The translations under genes and the position numbers were made by a program. The notes beneath the pieces were generated by a model. The model made no database searches. It was not told the origin of the DNA and saw only the letters and a program-made list of their open reading frames with translations. A DNA stretch of 64,000 nt from Chalciporus piperatus (lineage: Eukaryota; Basidiomycota; Agaricomycetes; Boletales; Boletaceae), in the NCBI GenBank assembly GCA_038093975.1, contig JBBPTG010000022.1, positions 124,001 through 188,000 on the forward strand. The letters run 5' to 3'. Shown here piece by piece: positions 46,091-56,830 of this stretch. Positions within the stretch are counted from its first letter, which is position 1; each line of letters opens with the position of its first letter.

Positions 46091-46937
46091 TCAAAAAGTG
46101 TCGGATGATTGGACAACAGCAGAGAGCTCTAGGATATCCTGAGCTGCAGGGCGCGGGGGTGGGTGGTTGGGAATGCCAGCATTGGTGGACGAGGGTGGAT
46201 TATTTCGAGGTAACGACTGCTCAACGGGAATGTTCTCTCGTTCTCGTGCCGCAGTCGCTCTAGGCCGCCGACTCGGACGGGACAAGAGCCCACAACATCC
46301 GATTTGGCTAACTTCTGGTTCAGTGATCGAGTCCGAGTTCCCGCTCTCTTCGCTGCTCTCTCCGGAAACGGACTCTTCGACGATCACGAGAGGAGGGGTG
46401 GGTGCTGAGTCAGAAGGGGTGGAAGGGTCGTTGCTGATGGTGAACCTCGAAGCAACCTGTGTACGCTATCCGAAACAGACTTATTCAGTAATGGAGTCTG
46501 CCATTTTGCTGAGGACCTGGTACCCAGAGAGCTACAGGATGTCAGAAAGGGTTTCACGGCCTGTTTCGGGCCTTGGCTAGGTCGTTCAACAAATACTCTA
46601 GTTTGTCGGGATCGTATGGCAAGGTGTACAACACCTGGGAGAGGATGGAGCACATCAGGGCCTTCCGCTGCGCTAGTGAACCGCTTTAGTCCAACGATCA
46701 GCAAGCGGGCACGGTTGAGCTTGAGGTTGAAGCGTAACGCTTGCTCTTCTTGACCTCTTGCCAATCGGTCGCGGTAGACTTGCTAGTCGCCATTGGTCGG
46801 CGGCAACTTGAAGTGGTTTGAAATGTTTGAGCCAAACGAGTGTCACGCTCAGAAGTCGTGGCTCCGACTCGCAACAACCTGTGATTGATGTGCGGGACTG
46901 GGGATTTCCTCGTCCTCAGCTTAGATTCTGCTTGCAT
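46091..46937 (-). CDS. Hypothetical protein, Ser/Pro-rich C-terminus with GCCGLL motif
   Basis: The last exon, from about 46445 (acceptor ACACAG) to the stop at 46091, is well supported: VASRFTISNDPSTPSDSAP... EEVSGESSEE-like acidic text ... QIGCCGLLSRPSRRPRATAA ... DILELSAVVQSSDTF. Upstream, minus-strand frames contain ATDWQE, EQALRFNLKLNRARLL and ILSQVLYTLPYDPDKLEYLL, NDLAKARN, which look like helices of a real protein, but I could not fix the splice sites. No family is recognised. It has a paralogous C-terminus about 900 bases further on the same strand. Confidence 0.4.
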
Positions 46938-47292
46938 GACTCAGAGCACGATTGAATAAGAAACTAACACATTTCGGGAATGTACATTCAAGTTGCACTC
47001 TGAGTCGACAGCCCAGCCAAACCAGACCCAGGGGGAGGAAGACCAAAACGACAGGACACGACACTAGTTACATGACGTCCATCGAGGGACATCGTTGACA
47101 GGACAATCGAAGTTTCCCAAAAGAAAAAGAAAAAGAAAAAGAAAAAGAAAAAGAAAAAGAAAAAGAAAAAGAAAAAAAGAACACGGAGCAACTATTTTCC
47201 CCTCGGACCATTCGGTCGATAGCACTGATAAGTTGCGAGGTTTTCCTGGAAGTCCACTCCCTAAAAACTCGGTTAAAAAGGAAAGCATGCTA
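46938..47292. other. Intergenic with simple repeat
   Basis: No gene, apart from a hexanucleotide microsatellite listed separately. Confidence 0.45.
47119..47180. repeat. (GAAAAA)n microsatellite
   Basis: About ten units of AAAAAG in a row. It is a likely length-variable locus. Confidence 0.95.
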
Positions 47293-49718
47293 TCAGGATG
47301 GGCGAAACACCTTCCACGAATTAAAGACTTGAGGTTGAGAGAGAACTAATGTTAGGACATGTACGGCAAGCTTGGACGGAAGAGAGACTCACAATTATTG
47401 GGATCGTACTTGCGTTTAATAGCTGTCAGATTGGAATACTTGTAGCCAAAGAATGCTTCATGTAAAACGGTTAGAGTCATACCACTAGCGACGAGAACGT
47501 TAGGGGATTCTTACAGTCTTGCCAGTTGGGCTCATAGGCATCTGCCTCAGCTTGGTAGCTACCCACTATGCCCAATTCCGTCAAAGGGTCGACGGCGTGC
47601 TGAATTGCAGAGACGAGCTCTTCGTATGTATCACGGGAAACAATGGACCACGCTCTGGATGACGGAGTATGAATGAGGAAAAAGAGACTATCATGTATTC
47701 ATCGCTCCCCTAAGAAGGCTGTACTCACGAAGGGAATTGGACGTGCCATACAGCATCGTAAAGGGCAGGATTTGCCCCCGTCTCGTTGACATTCACTCTT
47801 GTTTTCCCAGGAAGATTGGCAGAGACGATCAGGGGAAACCCGCGAAACGTGCCTGGTTCTCCCTTGTCGACTACGTCATAGATCTTGTTCATGCCAACCC
47901 AAATGGCTTCAGCCACCTGTCGCGCGGAACTCGGGGACGACAAAAACGACCGAGGCACCAGCCGTGAGGATAGCTGAGTGGAAACGCCATAGGGAGTACT
48001 TGAATCGGACGACGGTCCAATAAGCTCCTGTTGTGCCTCGTGGTACGACTGAAACATTGGAGCGGTTGTGATGTTCGAGGTCACGGTATAATTCCCAGAA
48101 AGCAGTTCCGTGAAGAAGGGGAATAGAATTGAAGTGGACACCTCCGGTGACGGCCAGACGAAGGTCTGGTTGGTTGAAAGGTATCAGGTCGCGAGGGGTG
48201 ATGTAAATAAACAAGCCCATACCGCCCCATAACTTGTTTCGTTCAAAATGACTTCGACGGAGATACCTGCGTCCGTCCAATCGCTCTGATACGTGCCAAT
48301 GAGTGTTAGAAACCCAATCGCAAGTTGGGTCGTGTTCTGCATTGGGTTCGGCTGAACAGATATCGCTGATACGCCGACTTGCGTGTCGGGATGGGCCTGG
48401 ATTGTAATCGACGCTAGGAGGGGTGTGAGACATCGTTTTCGAGCACGAACTCGACCTACTAATGATACCCCAGCTACCTGCGCCTCCACCACGCAAAGCC
48501 CAAAACAAGTCCGAATTCTGAAATGCGTTTGCTGTTCTAATTTCTCCATCTGCCGTGACAACCTAACCAACACATGCACGTCAGTGTAAATAACAAACAC
48601 CGGCTTTCTACCAACCTCGTACTCCAGCACATTGTCAACCTGTCCAGACGTCAGCAGAAATCACAATAAGATGCTGGAACCTACAATGAGGCCGTACGTA
48701 GGGGATAAACTGAGAAGATCGTCAGTGACTACAAGGTGATTCACCTCAACGGACTTGCATGCTATGACCGCCCGCCTGGAGAATGCCACCTGAACCAATC
48801 GATGAGTGACGTCAACGCTACCTAAAGGACTCGCATACCGACGCCTACTGTCGGACAGCTTCCGAGCACCACAGAAACGTTCTTTTCTCCCGCGAGGTTG
48901 TAAACTGAAAATGCATTAATGACTACGGTGATAAAGAAGAGAGGGGATATACCGTCGTTCAAACGCACACCACCTCCCATCTTAATTGCCGTGACAGGAG
49001 ATGGATTGTGAGACCCCTCTGGGACGAAGCTTGGGATGTATTCTAGATTTTGTATCTTGGCAACATTGACTTGGAGGGTAAGTGGGAGAGAGGAACGGCC
49101 CTGGATGTCATGTCCTGAGCGTAGTGTCAGTAGCTCAGTTTGCGTTGGGGTGAACTAGAATAGAAGATGTACATACCCGTGTTTTTCACAGTAAGTTTCA
49201 CGTTGTTGGAGACAGCCCACTTCACCACAGCGCTCGCATCCTGAGCATTCGCGATGGCAACGCTGTGGGGCGGAGTTGTGCCTTGGTAGCATGTCTGATT
49301 GTCGACGACTTGCGGGTTGCTGTAGTTCAGAGCACAACCATAGCCATGTCCGCATGCTTCCCAGTTAACCCACAACAATGCTGAAGGCGATTGTGCTCGC
49401 TGGAATGACTCTTAGAGAGAGCGATGACCCACCCGGCGTCCAAAAAGACTTACTTACGATAGTATCGTTGTCATAACCCGACAACACTTGCTGACACTTG
49501 GCGGGGTCAAACAACGGGTCGGACGAATAACAGACGGCAGCCCATGGCCTCAAAGTTTCGAGGCGACCGTTTAGCGATTGATTCAATGCTTGCCATTGCG
49601 TGGCTGATGGCCATCCTCGATAGTGGCGTGTAAATGATTCAGCCACCATGCTCATATGACCTTGTGCAGCAGCAGTGAGGACCACTATCCAAACAAGAGT
49701 AGAACAGAGGGTATGCAT
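47293..49718 (-). CDS. Secreted FAD-linked oxidase (BBE-like, PCMH-type FAD domain)
   Basis: The start at 49718 gives [20 protein letters not shown], a signal peptide. Then come [59 protein letters not shown] and [12 protein letters not shown], the classic FAD-attachment region with its conserved His. [20 protein letters not shown] and [15 protein letters not shown] follow. The C-terminal signature is [20 protein letters not shown], typical of berberine-bridge-like oxidases. The last exon reads [16 protein letters not shown] with a stop at 47293 (tentative). More than eight introns break the gene; not all limits were fixed. It probably oxidises carbohydrates or alkaloid-like alcohols outside the cell or in the secretory pathway, making H2O2. 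Confidence 0.85.
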
Positions 49719-51164
49719 CGTGGACTCTGCGGCTCAGCCGCGCTTTCTGCTCCTGCTGATATATATATATATATAATTAGAAGAATTAAAGAGAACAGTG
49801 GCACATTATACTTATGTCCCATGGGCCGTTCGAGGCTCCTGTAGGTTAGCAAACTGATGAGTAACGTTATCGCTTCCCTTAAAGATTTCGCAAGCCTACG
49901 TGAGCCTGAGGGCTTGACGAGGACTTTGATTGGACCATAACGGCCTCGTACGGCACTTTCCCTGCAAGCGTTTTCCGATTCTTCGCAGACGCAGTCTGAA
50001 ATATCTAAATTGTTTTGTGTGATTAAGAGGTTTGTCTGAATCGGCTTCGCATGACTACTTCAACAAGTCGTTCAGATCTGGAGCTCTCCGACTCGAGTCG
50101 AGATATTTTAGTAGCTCGGGTTCGAAGTCTCTATTGTCAGCATTTCGTCAGCATGGCAATTCCCAGCTAGACCTTGTTAATAACAGTCAATTTCGTCAGA
50201 GTGCCAGATGAAGTACCGTGTCTGGCGAAGTAGTTGTACCCCTGAAGAACTTGTGACAACGTTGGACTCTCGATGAAACAAACTAATACTTACGGAGAAA
50301 ATGCATTCGCCCTATCTCCCTCCCCAATTCAATTGTCTTACGAACAGCCCGCTTACTGATTCTAGTTGCTTCTGTGGTACTCGGCATCGGGGTCGAGCAC
50401 TGAGCTTGGTTCGTCAACGGTGGCAGGCTTGATCGGACAAGTGAAAAAACGCATGAAGGTGCGTGCACTGGCGTGCGTCGGTGAGCCAAATACACCGGTA
50501 AGAGTTGGGAAACCGGAGAAGGTGTGAACTTACGCGACTAGTCTTTGTTCTTATCCCTGCGGAATTCAAAACGGGCCGTGGACACAACGCAATACGAAAT
50601 GCGTATCACGACCCGAAACACGGCACATTTCTGGCTGAGAAAACCTTCCACACCGGACGTCCCCGGCGCCCGCCTTAGTGTATTGAGTAGTAGGACTAGA
50701 CTTGTCGGTTGCTACCCAATATTAACACTTGTCCAAAAAAAAAAAAAAAAAACCTTCCACTACGTGGGAGTTGGGGAATCTGCCGCTTTCAAGTGGCTTT
50801 CCACGGGCGCGTGGCACTTCAAACACTCCGTCAGTCATCAGCTCTTCGGAGCCTGAGGAATTGATGACTTGCGGAGTATACGTCGTGTAGGTGATAGAGT
50901 GTCGAAAATGTCGCAGAGGTCTTCTCCCGTCGGAAATCGAGGAGAGAGAAACAGCAGAAAACGCCACATACACCAAGCACGAGTTCTTGTACTTATTTAG
51001 TTTCCGACATTGACATACTTCGCACGCTTTCTCCGAAGACTGTACAGATTCCCTTAGAAGAGTAGGAACGACTGTCTTCCTACCTAAGGGGGAGACTATA
51101 CAGATTCAGAAGGCTGTAGTACAGAGCTAACTATGCCTGGAAATGCTCCGACTTCTATTTGAAC
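49719..51164. other. Intergenic region, no supported gene
   Basis: It contains a (TA)n tract just upstream of the oxidase start and a run of 18 A at 50735-50752. Minus-strand open frames at 50283-50495 and 50722-50976 show no family motif. Confidence 0.35.
49759..49775. repeat. (AT)n microsatellite in the oxidase promoter
   Basis: It lies about 40-57 bases upstream of the oxidase start codon (minus strand) and may double as its TATA element. Confidence 0.85.
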
Positions 51165-52242
51165 CTACTCGCGATAGCTGACAACTTTTCCAAACGTATC
51201 CGCCATGCCCCACGTCCCGCTCCTCAAGCACGACAACTGCACTATCTGGCTATGATCCACGAACAAGTTCACGTCGACCCCAAACTCCCTAACGTACCAA
51301 TTAAATACCTTCGGATCAGCTGCCTCGAACATGACGCGTTCCATAGGGAGTTCGTTCAGGATCTTCTGAATCACGTCTGTGCGCCACGTATTCACGTTCT
51401 CCGTGATACCTTCGCTCTCGATCATGAGGCGCTCCACGCCAGCCTCGAGGAACTTCTTTCCGAGGCTGACCACCTTGGATGGGTCGCTAGTCCCTACAGC
51501 TTCAAGTGCATAGCTAGGCGTGTCACCGCCCGCTCCGAACTGAATCCCAAGTTCGGGCTTAGGGATCAACCCGTGACTCTGAACTTTATCGATCAATCGC
51601 AGCCAGTCATCCGGCGGGAAGGAAAGGAACCCGGCGGAGAGCTCTACGACGTCGAAGCTGCAAAACTGGACTGTGTGGATATGTCTCAGAGATTATGAAC
51701 ATGCACTCACCCTATCTGTTTGCATTTATTCAGATAGCGGTCGACGACGCTAAACACGTCCGGATGGGTCAATACATGCTCCATCCATCCGCCCTAAACC
51801 CGAGGCATCCATGAGCAAATTTGCCCCTATCAAATACCTTCACTGGACTTACAGTCGAGACATAAACATCATACTCGTGTGCGAGCTCAATCATCTCGAT
51901 GACAGTTCGTTCTGGGAAAAGTGCAAACGAACCACCCGCGAACTTGAACCCGTCAATGTGGTATCCCATCGTCTCGAGCACATCTTGGAGATGTCGCTTC
52001 CCATATGCTGAGTAGTACGGGCCGCGAATCTCAGTGACACCAAGGCTACGGGGCTTCGGGCTGCGCGGGTTAGAGCGGATGAACCCAAGCCCTGTTTCTT
52101 TGTCCTGGAGGAGGGTCTGCGCTTGTGAGCTTTCGGCAGAGAAACTGGTTGTCGCGAATGTTGAGACGCTTGGGAGGTTGATACGACCGAAGTGGGGCTT
52201 CGGCAAACGCATCGAGTGAGCCAATGCACGCAATGAAGACAT
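51165..52242 (-). CDS. ComA/phosphosulfolactate synthase-like protein (HSA32 family)
   Basis: Three exons stay in phase: 52242-51853, 51793-51711 and 51657-51165, giving 321 aa. The N-terminal 40 residues (MSSLRALAHSMRLPKPHFGR...) are basic and Ser-rich, like a mitochondrial presequence. The family body follows: KPRSLGVTEIRGPYYSAYGK, DVLETMGYHIDGFKFAGGSF, MIELAHEYDVYVST|GGWMEHV, KCKQIGFDVVELSAGFLSFP, GIQFGAGGDTPSYALEA, VERLMIESEGITENVNTWR and FEAADPKVFNWYVREFG, with a TIM-barrel layout. The archaeal enzyme joins sulfite to PEP in coenzyme M synthesis; plant HSA32 relatives act in heat memory. The fungal role is not known, so only the fold and family are claimed. Confidence 0.9.
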
Positions 52243-52873
52243 GGTATGAGGATTTCTGGAGCGGTTTGAAGCAAGCCCAAGCTAGCAGCGACCTGTTCGC
52301 AGGAGGACTTAGGACTAGGGGTGACGTCACAGAAATGCAGTCGATAATGACGTCATACCCCTAGATGGTTGGCAGGTGAGTGGCATTTCTGTACAAAGTG
52401 GTTTGTTTCAGTGGATACGGCCTCCAACGCTAGATTAAAACACTGGGACAGCCGCCACGGACCAGCGCGTCGACTCCCTCACCCCGTCGATCTTCTGGTA
52501 CAAGGCGAAACTCAAACAAATTAGCATGGCCTCTCACGAAACCTTTTACACGTGCGGGAATCATGAACTCGGTGATAATATATACTACAGTGCAAAACAA
52601 GAAAGTGCAAATCGAAGATTACGATTACAATGCCAACACAACAACATAAGATGAACGATGTGATGTGGTTCAGGTCCATTGCAAACGTTGCGAGAACTCT
52701 ACTATCCCCAGTGTCAAACCTCTTACATACCATACTCGTGATCGTCGAACCCAGTCCAATATGGACGGGCGATAGCAGTCATTCAATGGGAAGTATGTCT
52801 GCCCGCTCGTGTGACAGGGGTGGATCGTTGGGAGTCACCGAGCTGCTAATCACCTGGAAAGTGTAAACACAAG
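52243..52873. other. Intergenic
   Basis: It sits between two minus-strand genes and holds the 3' UTR of the antiporter and the promoter of the ComA-like gene. I saw no gene. Confidence 0.45.
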
Positions 52874-55331
52874 TCAGCCCTCCAGCAGACTCAAAGTGGT
52901 TCCTGAGAACGAGCAGACCTCTGTAGGCTCTGTCGATTCGACGTCACTGTTACATCCAGAGTCATGGTTACTGATGACCGTGACTGGAACATCCTCTTCT
53001 TTTCCTGAATCAACGACAACGGCAGATGCAGATGAAGGAGAGGGAGGGCCTCTGAATGTCCGTTTGGGTGGTGAATCAGTCACCAAGTCGGCATTTACGT
53101 TGGCTCGGACGCCTCGCTCGACGTCAGCAGTAACTGCAGTTGCAGTAGTAGCGCCATTGGTATCTGGACGACGGACGTAGAACATCCAATCAGGGAGACT
53201 TGCCCCAAAGTCTGTACGAGTCCCTGTCCAGGTAAGGCTGAAAGTGCGGGTATTGACTCCTCTTCCTAGGTTGAAAAATGGAATAGAGAGACCGTCTGTG
53301 ATGAAGTTAGAACCCTGACGATCGGGAGGATTCGGCTGAGGGAGAGCACATACGGACGATGATGGAACCGAGCACGACGAACGAAACAATGGGTTGGATG
53401 GTTGCGGCAAGTAACTCTGCTTGATTCGCGGGTGGGTTCGCGGGTTCTGGTAGTCTTGTCCGAGCAACTGCCGAAACAAAGACGGCACTGACACCCATCT
53501 AAGCATGAGACAAGGTTGGGACACTGACTCGGCTTGAAACAAGCCGGATACATACAGGGCCTGGCATCGAAATTCAGATGAGTGAATCGCTGAAGAACCA
53601 AGCATGTCGACGCACCAAAATGTCCAGAAAACAGAGCTTCCTTCCAGGATGTAATTTCAGGCACCCATCTGTAGAGCAAGAGTAGAGAAGGGATCCGTCG
53701 CAGAACAAGGATTGCAAGCGTTAATACGACCAAGCGAACTGGGGTAAGACCCAAATCAGGGGAATTGTACGAGTCGAAGGGAAGCCAAGCACCGATGTAA
53801 ATGAAGCAACCACAGTTCAAAACATAATCAATTACGGATGAGAATGAATCATCTGCTGTCTGCTCCTTGAAATGACCATCCCACGACACTGTACAGCCTG
53901 GGAAAGGATATAAGACTCGACGAATACCATAGAACTGTAGGGGGCCTGACCTGCTGCGAAGGCGGCGAGAAGATCATCGGCACCAAGGGAGTTGGTTACA
54001 CCCATGGTGAAAATAGACAGCGCCAAGTACTGCGCAATGTAGGACTCGCGGTCAATAAGGCCTTTTCGGTGACTCAAATTCAGGAGTTTGGAGAATAGGA
54101 ACCCTGAGAGAAAAATGAACACGAGTCACTGTGAGAATGTAAGGACAACTAACCCAGAGTAGCTCCAAGGGCGGTGCCCAGGACAACCTGATCTGCATCA
54201 AATACTGAATGAGAATACGGACGGTGCATCTCAAACGAACAACTCACACAACCAACCAACTAGAAACCATTTGCCAATGGAAACTCGGGTCGAAGTTTCA
54301 ACAGTCAGGTACAATGCAATGCTAAGAAATGGGTATGCCAGACCGTCGTTTGCCGCTGATTCGGCTGAGAGAATCCGTCGAATTGCCACTGGAACATGCA
54401 TGGTAGCAAATTTCCCACCTAAAGATAGTCAGGTCAAAACCTGCTCGGGGAGCTAAGACAAACAAAAACGGACGAGTGATAGCGGCACAGGTGACCGGAT
54501 CCGTCGGAGTAAGGCAAGCAGCGATGCAAAGCGCTGAAACCTCATCCAATCGAGGAAAGAGGGAATGTAGAACCGCTACAGCTCGGGAATGAATGTCTGC
54601 GTGAGTGATACCATGGCGAAACGTACCTGAAACGACCACCCATCCAAAAGCCATGGTAGGGACAACCACGATGAGCAGACTCCTCGCATGATGCTTCATG
54701 TAAGCACAGGGTAGCTCGACGCCAACAGCGAATAGACCAGTAGCGAGGACGACACGCAACACCTCTAGGGTGACTCTATTCTCTTGGGAACCCCACGATC
54801 GAGGATCGAAAACATTCGCCACAAAAGGACCGATTACGACCCCGAACGCAGTTCCAAGGACGACTTCGTTGATGTACAACTGAGCATGACTTCAGCGGGT
54901 CGATGAAATAATATCAGGACGATAACCACAGACCGTCTCTTTGACTAAAAGAGATACCATGGAGAACTGCGTGACGAATAGTAAGCGAATAATCCATCAT
55001 GTGGTGTGAATTAAAACCAGTGTTGCCTCGCGCAATGAATGTGTTTCCCTGGCGCAGACGACGCGGACTCGCAGGAAATTATACACGTACCAAAACCACG
55101 AAACCACCCAGACATATGTATGCCAAGCTGGGCACACTCGCCTACATTTTCACTATGTTCCTTGTTCAACTCAGACAAATCCAGCTACGGAGAACGCACC
55201 TGTAGAACGTGTATAGCCATCAGAAAGGTGGGATTGACGAATACGAAATTATCACTAGTCGTGGGCCAGAGCGTCAGCGCTGCCAGCAGTGGGTCAATTG
55301 GTGTAGTTGAGAGGAGGGGGTGATGAAACAT
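52874..55331 (-). CDS. Na+(K+)/H+ antiporter, fungal Nha1/Sod2 family
   Basis: The start at 55331 gives MFHHPLLSTTPIDPLLAALT; exon 1 is 55331-55200. Later exons encode LAYICLGGFVVL, FSMVSLLVKET, LYINEVVLGTAFGVVIGPFV, LEVLRVVLATGLFAVGVELP, ALCIAACLTPTDPVTCAAIT, ILSAESAANDGLAYPFLSIA, ESYIAQYLALSIFTMGVTNS, DYVLNCGCFIYIGAWLPF and HGLSIPFFNLGRG-like text. TDP and the ND pair are conserved transport residues of the CPA1/Nha family. A cytoplasmic tail (TRTFSLTWTGTR...) ends SLLEG at 52874. It should sit in the plasma membrane and extrude Na+/K+ in exchange for H+. The yeast proteins have longer tails; this one is short. At least eight introns are present, and not all limits were fixed. Confidence 0.88.
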
Positions 55332-56830
55332 CGGATACTCTCAACTTATATTATCCTCAGCAGCACTCAAAAGAAAAGATCAATGCCCACGGAAGAATGT
55401 CATCCAATGTTACCTTGTAAGGCCTTAGGCCATTATCTCGATCAACGGAGAGCCGTGCTGTTGAAGCCAGTAGGGCCTGGGCTGAGGAACACAAATTAAC
55501 GCAGATGGTGCCTACTGCCCCAGGGTTCGAACTTCTGTAAGGCAGTTATTTTTGGAGAATGCCAGCACCGTCCGAGTCAGCTTCGCCCCTGTGAGAGGCC
55601 TCATGATCATTCGCTAATTCAGCACCAATGGACAAAAGAGGGCAATAATGCAACACATTGGGGTGTGAAGAGAGACCCTGCTGTCTCAATCTATATAATC
55701 AGCCATGCAGACTCCAGAGCCATGAGTTGAGTCCCTTCAACTCGTCTGGCGCGAGCGTGGAAATCGGCCCTAGTATGCGAGGCCCGCATGGGTTTCCTTG
55801 CCGCCTACATTCGGCCCATAAGTACGCCCGCAACCAGGCGTTTGATATCAAAACATTTGCAACGTGGAGTCCCGGTTGTCATTTCAGGGTCAAGGGAACA
55901 TGCCCGTGATGGATCGTGTTCACCACTTGGAGCTGTGGCAGGCCCGGAGAGACGGTGCTGCCGGTGAGTTTGTCGAATGGCCCAACCGCTTGTGGATACA
56001 CTGAACACCACCGTGACGGCGACCCACACAGTGCCTAAATTGTGGTCGGAAAATCGCAGCAAGTCGCCGAGAATCATCAAAATCACTTTCTGCAGCCCAC
56101 TTGATGTACTCGTGCTTCATAGCCAGTAATTAAGCTCTTGACCTCGTTTCTTGGGTATGTTCAACGCTGATCCACGCGCACAAATGAACGTAACTTACAG
56201 ACATGAAATGTCTTTGAATTTGCATTGTCTTGGGTTAAGTATTTGGGCACGACTTGGAGATCTTTTCAATTGTCCTTTCGAAGCGAACAGTCGAGGGGAG
56301 AGCTATCGAAGCGTGTTCGAAGCAAGCTGTTTCGAGTTCAAGTTGACGAGTTGTGTATCATATGACTCTTGGGTCTGGTGACTAAGCTAGTCTGGTGGTC
56401 AGACTTCACTTGAATCACTTCCATCCTTGCTTCCATCATGCACTGCTGCCGGTGAAACTCAACTCGTCTATCTTCATGTAGGCTCTGAATCCTTAACTTA
56501 AAACTTGTCAGCTGGGCCGCCAATGCAGCCGCATCAGACTCTTCTCCGGACCCGGTTCATCAGGTTCGGACCGGTTTTAACATTCCCAGCTTGTGTCTCC
56601 TGACAAAGTATTAGCTGTGCCAGCTGGCGCTTGAGTTTAAACCCTACACCCACGATCCTCCCACTGGTGTGTGGATTACCGTGAACTCGAAGGATCCAGG
56701 AAAGTTTTCCCTTCCTCAAGCCGTGCGGAACACTGACACTTTCAACAGGCAAACCATAAGGTGGGAAGCACACAACCCAAGTTGCCTGCTTGTGGCAGAA
56801 GCTTCCCAAGAACAACTTCGCTAGCGATTC
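55332..56830. other. Intergenic, no supported gene
   Basis: A 1.5-kb stretch upstream of both the antiporter (-) and the HET gene (+). Only short open frames occur. The last 300 bases hold the HET promoter; no TATA box is obvious. Confidence 0.4.
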
